Both the position numbers and the translations under genes were made by a program. Positions 7,298 to 16,642 of a DNA stretch of 32,485 nucleotides are shown piece by piece. Position 1 is the first letter of the stretch, and each line of letters starts with the position of its first letter. Source of the DNA: an uncultured Pelagibacteraceae bacterium (GTDB taxonomy: Bacteria > Pseudomonadota > Alphaproteobacteria > Pelagibacterales > Pelagibacteraceae); the NCBI GenBank assembly GCA_902546145.1, contig CACCIT010000007.1, positions 1-32,485 of the forward strand, in the 5' to 3' direction. Under the pieces are notes generated by a model that was not told the origin of the DNA, did no database searches, and saw only the letters and a program-made list of their open reading frames with translations.

Positions 7298-9586
7298 ATG
7301 AAAAAAACAAAGATTGATCATTACACAGATAAAGAAGCTTTAGATTTTCATAAAGATAAGAAACCTGGCAAGATCGAAATAATTTCTTCAAAGAACATGA
7401 CTACTAAAAGAGACCTTGCTCTTGCTTATTCTCCAGGGGTTGCTGCCCCAGTTAAAAAAATAAGTGAGGATCCAGAAGCAGCTTATGATTATACGAGTAA
7501 AGGAAATTTAGTAGCCGTAATTAGTAATGGTTCTGCAATTTTAGGATTGGGCAACTTAGGTGCATTAGCCTCTAAACCAGTTATGGAAGGAAAGGCAGTA
7601 CTATTTAAAAGGTTTGCAGATATAGATTCGATAGATTTAGAAATAGACTGTAAAGACGCTAATGAAATTATCAATTCAATTAAAAACTTTGCTCCGAGTT
7701 TTGGAGGAATAAATTTAGAGGATATAGCTGCACCAGATTGTTTTATCATAGAGCAAAAACTTAAAGAAATATTAGATATTCCAGTATTTCATGACGATCA
7801 ACATGGAACAGCAATTATCACAACAGCAGCTTTACTGAATGCACTCGACATAAGTGGAAAATCAATCAAAGATATAAAAGTTGTGGTTAATGGTGCGGGT
7901 GCTTCTGCTCAGGCTTGTACGGAGTTATTTATTAACTCGGGTGTTAAATCTGAAAATGTAATAATGCTAGATCGAAAAGGTGTGATTTATAAAGGAAGAG
8001 CGGAAGGTGTAGATCAATGGAAATCAAGATTTGCAATTAATACAAATTTAAGAACTTTAAGTGATGCAATTAAAGGGGCTGATGTTTTCTTAGGATTATC
8101 CTCAAAAGGTGTTTTGAAAAAAGAAATGGTTAAAAGCATGTCTAAAAATCCAATAATATTTGCATGTGCAAATCCTGATCCAGAAATTACACCAGAAGAA
8201 ATAAATGAAGTAAGAGATGATGCAATTATTGCGACTGGAAGATCAGATTATCCCAATCAAGTAAATAATTTAATTGGATTTCCTTACATATTCAGAGGTG
8301 CGCTAGATGTAAGATCGAAAACAATTAATGAGGAAATGAAGGTTGCTGCTGCTAAAGCTATTGCAAAACTTGCTAGAGAAGATGTCCCAGATGAAGTTGT
8401 GGCGGCTATGGGAGGAGAAAGACCTCATTATGGCAAAGACTATATTATCCCATCAACTTTTGATCCAAGATTAATTAGTGTTATTCCAGCTGCTGTAGCT
8501 AAGGCAGCAATAGAAAGTGGAGTTGCTAGAAAAAAAATTGATAATTTTGAAAACTATAAAGAGCAACTTAAACAAAGATTAGATCCAACAGTTACAATTA
8601 TGCAGGGTATAAATTCTTTCATTAAAAAAAATCAAAAAAGAATTGTTTTTGCAGATGGGGAAGATGAAAATACTTTAAAAGCTGCGATAGCATTTAAAAA
8701 TTCAAAACTTGGTATTCCAATTTTAGTTGGTAAAGAAAGTAAAATTAAAGAGCAGATTAAAAATATCGGATACAGCGAGAATTTTGATATTGAGATAACT
8801 AATTCAAAAGATGAGGAAAAAAGAAAAAAATACGTAAATCATCTATTCAAAAAACTTCAAAGAGAGCAAGGTTTATTAGAACGAGATTGTGATCGAATGG
8901 TCAGAAATGACAGAGTTGTTTGGGCTACAAGTATGGTTGCTTGTGGAGATGCAGATGGAGCTGTAACTGGAAATACTAGACGTTTTGGAGCATCCCTTGA
9001 AAAAATAAAACAAGTTGTAGATGTTAGAAAAGGTGAAATAATGTTTGGCCTTAACATGGTTGTTAATAAAGGAAAAACAATTTTTATTGCAGATACAAGC
9101 GTTCACGAATACCCAACATCAGAAGAAATGGCAGAAATAGCAATTTCAGCAGCTCGAGTAGTGAGACTTTTTGGAATTGATCCAAAAATTGCATTTGTTT
9201 CACACTCTACATTTGGACAACCTTTAACGAGTAGAACAAAACATATTCGTACGGCAGTAGATATTTTAAAAGATAAACAAGTTAATTTTGAATTTGATGG
9301 TGATATGCAGCCTGATGTTGCTCTAAATCCTGATTATAAGGAACTTTATCCTTTTGCAAAAATAGTAGGTAAAGCCAATATCTTAATTATGCCTGGACAA
9401 CATAGTGCAGCTATATCTTATAAACTAATGAAAACGTTAGGTGATACTAAAGTTATAGGACCATTATTAATTGGACTTGGTTTACCAATTGAAATTGCGC
9501 CTCTTAGGTCTTCAACATCAGAAATTATTAATTTAGCTTCAATTGCTGCTTATTCATCTGAGGTAATTGAATATAAAATTGATTAA
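7298..9586 (+). CDS. maeB: NADP-type malic enzyme with C-terminal phosphotransacetylase-like domain
   Basis: A 762-residue fusion typical of proteobacterial MaeB. It decarboxylates malate to pyruvate with reduction of NAD(P). The malic N-terminal domain (about residues 15-150) shows LALAYSPGVAAPVKKI and FHDDQHGTA. The nucleotide-binding domain follows (about 160-390), with VVNGAGASAQAC as the dinucleotide loop. The C-terminal 320 residues (about 430-760) are a phosphotransacetylase-like domain, with NMVVNKGKTIFIADTSV and VSHSTFGQP; in MaeB this part is regulatory, not catalytic. It is probably transcribed alone. Its stop overlaps the convergent BON lipoprotein by 4 bases. Cofactor preference is inferred from the domain layout. 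Confidence 0.95.
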   Translation: MKKTKIDHYTDKEALDFHKDKKPGKIEIISSKNMTTKRDLALAYSPGVAAPVKKISEDPEAAYDYTSKGNLVAVISNGSAILGLGNLGALASKPVMEGKAVLFKRFADIDSIDLEIDCKDANEIINSIKNFAPSFGGINLEDIAAPDCFIIEQKLKEILDIPVFHDDQHGTAIITTAALLNALDISGKSIKDIKVVVNGAGASAQACTELFINSGVKSENVIMLDRKGVIYKGRAEGVDQWKSRFAINTNLRTLSDAIKGADVFLGLSSKGVLKKEMVKSMSKNPIIFACANPDPEITPEEINEVRDDAIIATGRSDYPNQVNNLIGFPYIFRGALDVRSKTINEEMKVAAAKAIAKLAREDVPDEVVAAMGGERPHYGKDYIIPSTFDPRLISVIPAAVAKAAIESGVARKKIDNFENYKEQLKQRLDPTVTIMQGINSFIKKNQKRIVFADGEDENTLKAAIAFKNSKLGIPILVGKESKIKEQIKNIGYSENFDIEITNSKDEEKRKKYVNHLFKKLQREQGLLERDCDRMVRNDRVVWATSMVACGDADGAVTGNTRRFGASLEKIKQVVDVRKGEIMFGLNMVVNKGKTIFIADTSVHEYPTSEEMAEIAISAARVVRLFGIDPKIAFVSHSTFGQPLTSRTKHIRTAVDILKDKQVNFEFDGDMQPDVALNPDYKELYPFAKIVGKANILIMPGQHSAAISYKLMKTLGDTKVIGPLLIGLGLPIEIAPLRSSTSEIINLASIAAYSSEVIEYKID

Positions 9587-10179
9587 TTTTTTTGAATTCT
9601 CAAATCCTCAAGTAATAAAATACTTGCCACAACATCTTCAACATCTAGAATTTCTTTTGCTTCACTGATAACCATTTCTTTTTCTTCATCAGTTAAAGCT
9701 ATTCCATAAACATAAATTTTCTTTTTATAAGTATCTATTTGATAGTTAGTTGCTTTGATATTTTTATTAACTATTAAAGCTGTTCTTAATTGAGAAGTGA
9801 TAAGCAAATCTTTTGCTGATTGTTTAAAATTAAATTTCTCTTTTATTTTAATGTCATTTCTAACAGATCTAGCTCCTTTAGTTTCCCAAGCAATTTTTGT
9901 AATTTTTAATTTATCTTCAGGTTCATCTACTCTTCCAGTTATAAAAATTCTCCCATCTAAAACTTTTGATTTAACTTGTAAGAAATGTTTTTTGTCCAAA
10001 GCAAGTATTTTAGTTGAAATAGTTTTTTGCATAATAGAATCATCTATTTGAGTTCCAACTGTTCTTGGATCCATCGCAACTGATACACCAGTTCCAAATA
10101 AACCAGATGAACCAACTCCAGCAGCACAACCGGTCAAAACAATTGATAAAAGAATAATTATTAAATTTTTAATTCTCAT
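9583..10179 (-). CDS. dolP: Outer-membrane lipoprotein with two BON domains (DolP/YraP-like)
   Basis: A 198-residue lipoprotein. The signal peptide NLIIILLSIVLTGC ends in a lipobox with C18 as the lipidated residue. Two BON domains follow, about residues 48-117 (KISTKILALDKKHF..., DGRIFITGRVDEPEDK) and 122-193 (KKIYVYGIALTDEEKE). Length and layout match E. coli DolP, which supports outer-membrane integrity and cell-wall amidase regulation at the septum. E. coli dolP also lies in a cluster with rsmI and lpoA, and here rsmI overlaps it by 11 bases with an LpoA-like gene beyond. That shared neighbourhood supports the name. OsmY-like BON proteins are an alternative but usually lack the lipobox. 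Confidence 0.8.
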   Translation of the reverse strand: MRIKNLIIILLSIVLTGCAAGVGSSGLFGTGVSVAMDPRTVGTQIDDSIMQKTISTKILALDKKHFLQVKSKVLDGRIFITGRVDEPEDKLKITKIAWETKGARSVRNDIKIKEKFNFKQSAKDLLITSQLRTALIVNKNIKATNYQIDTYKKKIYVYGIALTDEEKEMVISEAKEILDVEDVVASILLLEDLRIQKN

Positions 10180-11029
10180 TTTTTAATTTTAAGCAAAAAT
10201 TATAAACTACTTTTTTTGAAATATTTTTATTACTGGTAATTAAGTCTGTAATTTCTTTCGTACTTAATTTGTTGATCATTTTTTTAATCAAATTAATATC
10301 TGATTCACTTAGCTTTTGTGAAGTATTTTCTTCTTTTTTTTCAGAAATTACTATTGTTAATTCGCCTTTTAATTCATTATTAAATAATTCTAATTCATTA
10401 ATATTCTTTCTAGTATACTCCTCGTATAGTTTGGATATCTCCCTACAAAACACTACTTTTCTTCCAGCAAAAAATTTTTTAAATCCTGGAATAATTTTGT
10501 TTACTTTTTTTGATGATGAAAAGAAAACTAAACTGTGGTTAAAGTTTGATAGTTTTTTTAATTCATCTTCTATTTGATTTTTTTTTTCTGGTAAGAAACC
10601 GTAAAAAAAATATTTGTCAGAAAATCCACTTGCTGCAACAGCAGTTGTGACTGCTGAGGGTCCAGGTATTGAAAATATATTAAGATTATTTTTTATACAT
10701 TCATTTACTAGAATTAAACCTGGATCAGAGATACCTGGTGTTCCTGCATCAGATATAAGTGAAATTAATTTACCTGATTTTAAATATTCAATTATCTGTA
10801 ATGAATTTTTTTTTTCATTAAATTTATGATTTGAAATTAATTTTGATTTAATTTGATATTTATCTAATAAATTCTTAGAAACGCGAGTATCTTCACAAAG
10901 TATATAATCTGATTTTTCCAGAACCTCTAATGATCTAAATGATATATCTTTTAAATTGCCTATTGGTGTTGCTACTAAATAAAGCCCATTTTTATAATCA
11001 TTTAATTTAAATTGTGTTTTTGTGATCAT
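10169..11029 (-). CDS. rsmI: RsmI, 16S rRNA (cytidine-1402-2'-O)-methyltransferase
   Basis: A 286-residue tetrapyrrole-methylase-fold enzyme that 2'-O-methylates C1402 of 16S rRNA in the decoding centre. Family motifs in order: GLYLVATPIGNLKDISFRSL (about residues 15-34), CEDTRVSKNLL (about 45-55), LISDAGTPGISDPG (about 91-104), IPGPSAVTTAVAASG (about 120-134) and FYGFLPEKK. The length is normal. It is the first gene of a two-gene run with the BON lipoprotein (11-base overlap). It is divergent from the LpoA-like gene, with only 33 bases between the two start codons. Confidence 0.96.
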   Translation of the reverse strand: MITKTQFKLNDYKNGLYLVATPIGNLKDISFRSLEVLEKSDYILCEDTRVSKNLLDKYQIKSKLISNHKFNEKKNSLQIIEYLKSGKLISLISDAGTPGISDPGLILVNECIKNNLNIFSIPGPSAVTTAVAASGFSDKYFFYGFLPEKKNQIEDELKKLSNFNHSLVFFSSSKKVNKIIPGFKKFFAGRKVVFCREISKLYEEYTRKNINELELFNNELKGELTIVISEKKEENTSQKLSESDINLIKKMINKLSTKEITDLITSNKNISKKVVYNFCLKLKNEN

Positions 11030-11062
11030 AATTCAGCTTTAAGATTATATAATAACATTAAA

Positions 11063-12217
11063 ATGAAAAAGATTATCAAAATTATTTCTATTTCTTTATT
11101 TCTCTTATTCTTAAACTTCTTAAACTTAGTTTATGCCAATGAAAAAATAAAAATTGGACTGTTGGTTCCGATGACTGGTGAAAATAAAGATCTAGGGTCA
11201 TCTATTATTAAGGCTGTCAATTTAGCTGTAAAAGACATTAATAATGATTTCATTGAAATTTATCCAAAAGATACCGCAACAAGAGCTAACCAAACTCTTA
11301 GGTCTGCTTTTGAATTAAAACAAATGGGAATAAAAATTGTTATTGGACCAATATTTCATGAAAGTTTAACTTATTTAGATGAGATGAAAGATTTAACTTT
11401 TTTATCATTAACAAATAAAACTTTAGATTTACCTGAAAATGTAATTTCTGCTGGAATAAATTCCACTTCACAGTTTAATACTATAAAAAAATTTTTAGAT
11501 AATAATGATTTACAAAAAACTCTTTTTTTAACACCAATTAAAAATTTTGAGTTTGAAGTCAAAGATGGTGTTAAAAATTCAAAAATAAAAGTTTTTAAAA
11601 ATTTTGAATACAATACTGAACCAACAAAACTTACAAAACAAATTGAGGAAATAACTAAATATAAAATTAGAAAACAAAATCTAACGGATGAAATAAGAAG
11701 AATTCAAGAGTCAAATGAACCAAATAAAGAAAGAAAAATAAAAAATTTAGAAAAAAGATACACGATTGGAAATGTAAATTTTGATGCAGTTGTTATATCT
11801 GACTTTGATGAAAGTCTTAAAAGTGTTGCAACTTCTTTACTCTACACTGATGTGTCTCCAAAAAATAAATACTTTATTACCCTTAACCAATGGTTTGATG
11901 AAAGTTTAATGGAAGAAACAAATATTCAACCAATTTATTATCCATCCATTAATAAAGAAAATTTTGATGATTATAAAATCAAATATTTTAATGCTTTTAA
12001 TGAAAACCCATCCCATCTCTCACTGTTAAGTTATGATTTAGTTGGTTTAGTATATTATCTTTCATTGAAATCAGATCTTTCGAAAATGGATAAATTATTT
12101 AAGAAAAAAAATTCATTTAAAGGAAAAATAGGAATTTTTGATATTCAAGATAACAAAATTAATCACAGATTAAATTTTTACAAAATAGAAGATAAAAAAC
12201 TTACAGAAATCTTTTAA
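11063..12217 (+). CDS. LpoA-like penicillin-binding-protein activator (periplasmic-binding fold)
   Basis: A 384-residue exported protein of the type 1 periplasmic-binding fold (Peripla_BP_6/LppC group). The frame opens at 11012, but the ATG at 11063 begins a clean signal peptide (MKKIIKIISISLFLLFLNF... ending near VYA-NEK). Mature residues start KIKIGLLVPMTGENKDLGSS, typical of branched-chain amino-acid binding proteins and of LpoA. No ABC permease genes are nearby, and the rsmI/dolP neighbourhood is that of lpoA, so a PBP-activator role is favoured over transport. The signal peptide has no lipobox cysteine, unlike E. coli LpoA, and the N-terminal TPR domain of LpoA is absent. The 3' end overlaps convergent rdgB by 17 bases. 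Confidence 0.75.
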   Translation: MKKIIKIISISLFLLFLNFLNLVYANEKIKIGLLVPMTGENKDLGSSIIKAVNLAVKDINNDFIEIYPKDTATRANQTLRSAFELKQMGIKIVIGPIFHESLTYLDEMKDLTFLSLTNKTLDLPENVISAGINSTSQFNTIKKFLDNNDLQKTLFLTPIKNFEFEVKDGVKNSKIKVFKNFEYNTEPTKLTKQIEEITKYKIRKQNLTDEIRRIQESNEPNKERKIKNLEKRYTIGNVNFDAVVISDFDESLKSVATSLLYTDVSPKNKYFITLNQWFDESLMEETNIQPIYYPSINKENFDDYKIKYFNAFNENPSHLSLLSYDLVGLVYYLSLKSDLSKMDKLFKKKNSFKGKIGIFDIQDNKINHRLNFYKIEDKKLTEIF

Positions 12218-12803
12218 GCTTTTTAAAAGCTTGATGGCGATGGTCTATTTTGTATTTTTGAGATGGTTTCATTTCACCAAATGTTTTAGATTTTTTTAGT
12301 GGGATAAAAATTGGATCATATCCAAATCCATTTTCTCCTTTTTGCTCATTTGATATTCGACCCTCAACTTTGCCTACGACACAAGCAATTTTTTTATTCA
12401 AATAAGATATTGATAAAGCACAAACAAATCTTGCTTTAATTTTTTTATTTTTCCAATTCTTATCTTTTTTATCCAACTCTCTAAATACTTTTTTAATAGC
12501 TTTATTAAAATCCCCCGATTTTCCTCCCCATCGTGCAGAATAAATTCCAGGTCTTTTGTCTAAATGATCTATCTCCAAGCCAGAATCATCAGCCAAACAT
12601 ATCAGGCCAGTCTTTCTAGAGAAATGTTTTGATTTAATAAAAGAGTTTTCCTCAAAAGTTTTTCCATTTTCAGCAGGACTTTTAAGTTTAAAGTTAGAAG
12701 TAGAGTAAATTTTAATATAATTTGGTAATAAACTCTTAATTTCTCTTAATTTACCCTTGTTGTTAGTACCTATTAGTAATTCTTTAATTTTTTGCTTAGA
12801 CAT
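12201..12803 (-). CDS. rdgB: RdgB/HAM1-type non-canonical purine NTP pyrophosphatase
   Basis: A 200-residue house-cleaning enzyme that hydrolyses ITP, dITP and XTP to monophosphates. Motifs: LLIGTNNKGKLREIKSLL at the N-terminus (substrate loop), CLADDSGLEIDHLDKRPGIY with the catalytic Asp pair, SARWGG, and GFGYDPIFIPL. The C-terminus KIDHRHQAFKKLKRFL retains the conserved S/D-HR-x-x-A-x-x-K element. The length is typical. It is divergent from grpE, with 36 bases between start codons, and convergent with the LpoA-like gene. Confidence 0.95.
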   Translation of the reverse strand: MSKQKIKELLIGTNNKGKLREIKSLLPNYIKIYSTSNFKLKSPAENGKTFEENSFIKSKHFSRKTGLICLADDSGLEIDHLDKRPGIYSARWGGKSGDFNKAIKKVFRELDKKDKNWKNKKIKARFVCALSISYLNKKIACVVGKVEGRISNEQKGENGFGYDPIFIPLKKSKTFGEMKPSQKYKIDHRHQAFKKLKRFL

Positions 12804-12833
12804 CTAGAAATATTTAAAATCCTTACCATATAT
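12804..12833 (+). promoter_or_regulatory. Possible weak RpoH-type promoter for grpE
   Basis: In the 36-base gap between rdgB and grpE, CTAG (12804-12807) is followed after 18 bases by CCATATAT (12826-12833). This loosely resembles the alphaproteobacterial heat-shock pattern CTTG-N17/18-CYTATNT seen before dnaK, with mismatches in both boxes. The -10 box would lie only a few bases before the ATG, which argues for an upstream promoter or a near-leaderless mRNA. It is a weak candidate. Confidence 0.2.
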
Positions 12834-12839
12834 GGGGTT

Positions 12840-13493
12840 ATGGAAAAAGAAGAAAACCAAAACAATACTCCAACAGACGAAAATCAAAATTTAGAAAAAG
12901 AAACAGAAAAACTCGAGGAAAGCTCAGCAGGTGAAAATAAACAAGAAACACCTCAAAAAAATAGAGAAGAGATTAAAGAACCAACTCCAGAGCAAAAAAT
13001 TGCTGAACTAGATGATAAACTGGCACGCACTTTTGCTGAAATGGAAAATCAAAGAAGAAGATTTGAAAAAGAAAAAGAGGATGCCTTTGAGTATGGGGGT
13101 TTTAGCTTTGCTAAAGAAGCATTAAATTTAATTGATAACTTAGATCGTTCCAAACATGTTTTAGAAAGCGATGACAAGTTAAAAGAAACAGACGCTTTAA
13201 AGAAGACACTGGAGCATTTAGAAATAATAAAGAAAGATTTAATTTCTATTTTTGAAAAAAATAATATTAAACCAATTGATTGTATTAACAAAAAACTAGA
13301 TCCTAACTTTCATCAAGCAATGATAGAGATTGAAGATGACGCTAAAGAAGCTGGAACAATTGTTCAAGAAATTCAAAAAGGCTTCACCATTAAAGATAGA
13401 CTTCTAAGACCTTCATTAGTTGGCGTCTCAAAAAAAGTTGTTAAAAAAGAAGAAAAAACTGAACAAAATCAAGAAAATTCAGGAGATAAATAA
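12840..13493 (+). CDS. grpE: GrpE, nucleotide exchange factor for DnaK
   Basis: A 217-residue GrpE. The open frame reaches back to 12792, overlapping rdgB, but the ATG at 12840 with GGGG just upstream gives the expected acidic, disordered N-terminus (MEKEENQNNTPTDEN). A long coiled coil follows (about residues 55-100, LDDKLARTFAEMENQRRRFEKE). The C-terminal beta domain (about 130-200) has the GrpE signature region DPNFHQAMIEI...GTIVQEIQKGFTIKDRLLRPSLVGVSK. It releases ADP from DnaK. Many alphaproteobacteria have hrcA before grpE; here rdgB lies there, so HrcA/CIRCE control is unlikely at this locus. dnaK follows after 63 bases. Confidence 0.96.
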   Translation: MEKEENQNNTPTDENQNLEKETEKLEESSAGENKQETPQKNREEIKEPTPEQKIAELDDKLARTFAEMENQRRRFEKEKEDAFEYGGFSFAKEALNLIDNLDRSKHVLESDDKLKETDALKKTLEHLEIIKKDLISIFEKNNIKPIDCINKKLDPNFHQAMIEIEDDAKEAGTIVQEIQKGFTIKDRLLRPSLVGVSKKVVKKEEKTEQNQENSGDK

Positions 13494-13505
13494 TAGTGAG
13501 ATCAA

Positions 13506-13533
13506 CTTGTAGTTTCAAATTTAAACCCTATAT
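13506..13533 (+). promoter_or_regulatory. RpoH (sigma-32) promoter of dnaK
   Basis: CTTG at 13506-13509 and CCTATAT at 13527-13533 are separated by exactly 17 bases. This matches the alphaproteobacterial heat-shock consensus CTTG-N17/18-CYTATNTNNG, except that the last base (13536) is C instead of G. It lies in the 63-base gap between grpE and dnaK, 24 bases before the ATG; the ribosome-binding stretch GAGAG sits between. It would let heat shock raise dnaK and dnaJ independently of grpE. Confidence 0.72.
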
Positions 13534-13556
13534 GACGAAAGAGAGACATTAATATT

Positions 13557-15482
13557 ATGAGCAAAATAATTGGAATAGACTTAGGAACAACCAATTCTTG
13601 TGTTGCAGTAATGGAAGGTACACAAGCTAAAGTTTTAGAAAATGCAGAGGGAGCAAGAACAACGCCTTCTGTAGTTGCATTTACTGATGAAAATGAAAAA
13701 CTAATAGGTCAACCTGCAAAAAGACAGGCAGTAACAAATCCGGAAAACACAATTTTTGCAGTTAAAAGATTAATTGGAAGAAATTTTGATGATCCAACAG
13801 TAAAAAAAGATGTTGAATCTGCACCATTTAAAATAGTTAACTCTGAAAAAGGTGACGCCTGGATTGAAGCAAAAGGAGAAAAATATTCTCCATCTCAAAT
13901 CTCTGCTTTCATTTTACAAAAAATGAAAGAGACAGCAGAAAAATATTTAGGATCAGAAGTAACAAAAGCTGTAATTACTGTACCAGCATATTTTAACGAT
14001 GCACAAAGACAAGCTACAAAAGATGCGGGTAAAATTGCAGGACTAGAAGTTTTGAGAATTATCAACGAACCAACTGCTGCATCGCTAGCTTATGGTTTAG
14101 ATAAAAAACAAAATAAAAAAATTGCTGTATACGATCTAGGTGGAGGAACATTTGATGTTTCTATACTTGAGTTAGGTGATGGTGTATTTGAAGTTAAATC
14201 AACTAATGGTGACACTTTTTTAGGTGGTGAAGATTTTGATAATGCTATCGTTGATTATTTAATTTCTGAATTTAAGAAAGATAATGGTATTGATCTTAAA
14301 TCAGATAAACTTGCTTTACAAAGATTAAAAGAAGCGGCTGAAAAAGCGAAAATAGAATTATCATCTGCAGAACAAACGGATATAAATTTACCATTTATAA
14401 CTGCAGATAAGACTGGTCCAAAACACATCAATTTAAAGATGACTAGAGCAAAACTTGAGGCTTTAGTTGAAGACTTAATTGCTAGAACAATGCCTCCATG
14501 TAAGACTGCTTTAAAAGATGCAGGAATTACTGCAAGTGAGATAGATGAAGTGGTTATGGTAGGTGGTATGACTAGAATGCCAAAAGTTATAGCAGAAGTT
14601 AAAAACTTTTTTGGAAAAGACCCTAATAAGAGTGTAAATCCTGATGAAGTAGTTGCAATGGGCGCCGCTATTCAAGCAGGTGTGTTACAAGGGGATGTTA
14701 AGGACGTTCTTTTATTAGATGTAACACCATTATCACTAGGGATTGAAACTCTTGGTGGAGTTTCAACAAAATTAATTGATAAAAATACAACAATTCCAAC
14801 TAAAAAAAGCCAAGTTTTCTCAACCGCTGAAGATAATCAACCAGCTGTTTCTATTAGAGTTTTACAAGGTGAAAGAGAGATGGCAACTGATAACAAGTTA
14901 TTAGGTAATTTTGAATTGGTAGGTATTGCGCCAGCTCCAAGAGGAGTTCCTCAAATTGAAGTTACATTTGATATTGATGCAAATGGTATCGTAAATGTTT
15001 CGGCAAAAGACAAGGGAACAGGTAAAGAGCAGAAGATACAAATTCAAGCTTCTGGTGGATTGAGTGATGAAGAAATTGAAAAAATGGTCAAAGATGCTGA
15101 AGCTAATAAAGAAGCAGACAAAAAGAAGAGAGAGTCAGTTGATGTTAGAAACCAAGCGGATACTTTAATACATTCAACAGAGAAGAACTTGAAAGAACAT
15201 GGATCAAAAATTTCAGATGCAGAGAAAAAAGCAATTGAAGATGCATCCTCTGCAGTAAAAGAAGCTCTAAAAGGTGAAGACGTTGAAGATATCAAGAAAA
15301 AAACAGAAACTTTAGTTCAAGCTTCAATGAAGCTTGGAGAAGCAATCTATAAATCACAACAAAGTGCTAAACCAGAATCAGGGAAAGATGATGGTGAAGA
15401 TGATACAGGTAAAAAAGACGAGAATGTTGTTGATGCTGATTTCGAAGAAGTAAAAGACGAGAATAAAGAAAAAAGCGCATAA
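13557..15482 (+). CDS. dnaK: DnaK (Hsp70 chaperone)
   Basis: A full-length, 641-residue Hsp70. The ATPase domain (about 1-385) opens with [18 protein letters not shown] and contains [37 protein letters not shown] and [14 protein letters not shown]. The substrate-binding domain follows the linker [16 protein letters not shown] (about 389-404). The C-terminal lid ends in an acidic tail ([16 protein letters not shown]). It folds and protects proteins in the cytoplasm with DnaJ and GrpE. The gene has its own RpoH-type promoter immediately upstream, and dnaJ follows after 29 bases. The sequence is highly conserved and shows nothing abnormal. Confidence 0.99.
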   Translation: MSKIIGIDLGTTNSCVAVMEGTQAKVLENAEGARTTPSVVAFTDENEKLIGQPAKRQAVTNPENTIFAVKRLIGRNFDDPTVKKDVESAPFKIVNSEKGDAWIEAKGEKYSPSQISAFILQKMKETAEKYLGSEVTKAVITVPAYFNDAQRQATKDAGKIAGLEVLRIINEPTAASLAYGLDKKQNKKIAVYDLGGGTFDVSILELGDGVFEVKSTNGDTFLGGEDFDNAIVDYLISEFKKDNGIDLKSDKLALQRLKEAAEKAKIELSSAEQTDINLPFITADKTGPKHINLKMTRAKLEALVEDLIARTMPPCKTALKDAGITASEIDEVVMVGGMTRMPKVIAEVKNFFGKDPNKSVNPDEVVAMGAAIQAGVLQGDVKDVLLLDVTPLSLGIETLGGVSTKLIDKNTTIPTKKSQVFSTAEDNQPAVSIRVLQGEREMATDNKLLGNFELVGIAPAPRGVPQIEVTFDIDANGIVNVSAKDKGTGKEQKIQIQASGGLSDEEIEKMVKDAEANKEADKKKRESVDVRNQADTLIHSTEKNLKEHGSKISDAEKKAIEDASSAVKEALKGEDVEDIKKKTETLVQASMKLGEAIYKSQQSAKPESGKDDGEDDTGKKDENVVDADFEEVKDENKEKSA

Positions 15483-15511
15483 ACTGACATTTAATTGTCT
15501 GGGGTAATTTG

Positions 15512-16639
15512 ATGGCTAAAAGAGACTATTATGATGTCCTAGGCGTTAAGAAGAGCGCAAGTCCTGATGAGCTTAAATCCGCATATAGAAAACTAGCAGT
15601 CAAATATCATCCAGATAAAAATCCAGGTGATTCAAAAGCTGAAGAAAAGTTTAAAGAAGCTAGTGAAGCTTACGGAATACTCTCAGATAAAGAAAAAAAA
15701 CAGAACTACGATAACTTTGGACATGCTGCTTTTGAGAATGGCGGTGGTAGACCAGGCGGTGGTTTTGGTGGTTTTAGTGGAGCTGATTTTTCAGATATTT
15801 TTGAAGATTTTTTTGGAGATTTTGGTGGTGGAGGGAGATCAAGAAACAGAAGGTCAAATAATAGAGGTTCAGATTTAAGGTACGATTTATCAATTTCGTT
15901 AGAAGAAGCTTATCATGGGAAAAAACAAGATATAAAATTTGCAACTACTGAACAATGTGGAACTTGCAAAGGTAATGGTTCAGAACCGGGTTATTCTCCA
16001 GACAGATGTTCTTATTGTGGAGGAAATGGAAGAATAAGATCTAACCAGGGATTCTTTACTGTTCAACAAACATGTCCACAATGTAATGGTAATGGTGAGG
16101 AAATTACTAATCCATGTAATGATTGTAATGGTCAGGGCAAAAAACAAGCATCCAAAAAAATATCTGTGACTATTCCTAAAGGTGTTGATGATGGCACAAG
16201 AATAAGACTTGCCGGAAAAGGTGAAGCTGGCAGCAGAGGTGGTGCTACAGGTGATTTATATTTATTTATAAATGTTAATTCTCATGAACTGTTTAAAAGA
16301 TCAGACGAAAACCTATTTTTTGAATTTCCTCTATCTCTTGCTGATGCAGCTCTTGGAACTACCATTGAAATACCTACAATTGATGGTGGGCGAGCAAAAA
16401 TAAAAATTCCAGATGGAACTCAAAATGGTAAACAATTTAGATTAAAAGGAAAAGGAATGCCATTTATGAGAAGAGGTGATTTTGGTGATTTATATGTTCA
16501 GGTAAAAACAGAGGTGCCTGTATACCTAAATAAAAAACAAAAAGAATTATTGGAACAATTTAGAGAAATAGAAAACGACAAATCAAATCCAAGTATTAAA
16601 AAGTTTTTTCAAAAAGCTAAAGATTTTTGGAAAAACTAA
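15512..16639 (+). CDS. dnaJ: DnaJ (Hsp40 co-chaperone)
   Basis: A 375-residue class A J-protein. The ATG at 15512 is used; an in-frame TTG just before it would add only one residue, and GGGG at 15501-15504 is a suitable Shine-Dalgarno site. The J domain (1-70) has HPD at 33-35. A Gly/Phe-rich linker follows (about 75-120). Next are four zinc-finger repeats, [24 protein letters not shown] and CNDCNGQG, and then the C-terminal substrate-binding domains. It delivers substrates to DnaK and stimulates ATP hydrolysis. It is cotranscribed with dnaK and followed after 3 bases by a tiny membrane-protein gene. Confidence 0.98.
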   Translation: MAKRDYYDVLGVKKSASPDELKSAYRKLAVKYHPDKNPGDSKAEEKFKEASEAYGILSDKEKKQNYDNFGHAAFENGGGRPGGGFGGFSGADFSDIFEDFFGDFGGGGRSRNRRSNNRGSDLRYDLSISLEEAYHGKKQDIKFATTEQCGTCKGNGSEPGYSPDRCSYCGGNGRIRSNQGFFTVQQTCPQCNGNGEEITNPCNDCNGQGKKQASKKISVTIPKGVDDGTRIRLAGKGEAGSRGGATGDLYLFINVNSHELFKRSDENLFFEFPLSLADAALGTTIEIPTIDGGRAKIKIPDGTQNGKQFRLKGKGMPFMRRGDFGDLYVQVKTEVPVYLNKKQKELLEQFREIENDKSNPSIKKFFQKAKDFWKN

Positions 16640-16642
16640 ATT

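Noticed and set aside
7489-9106. Minus-strand open frames inside maeB
   Set aside because: They have no recognisable domains and lie antisense to a well-conserved enzyme; they are shadows of its codon pattern.
12216-12232. Inverted repeat AAGCTTTT-T-AAAAGCTT at the LpoA-like/rdgB junction as a terminator
   Set aside because: It has a single-base centre, an A/T-rich stem with one GC step per arm, and lies within the rdgB coding sequence. It cannot form a normal terminator hairpin.
15483-15511. GACA...TGTC hairpin in the dnaK-dnaJ gap as an attenuator
   Set aside because: Only four base pairs and no T tail; the two genes are expected to be cotranscribed.
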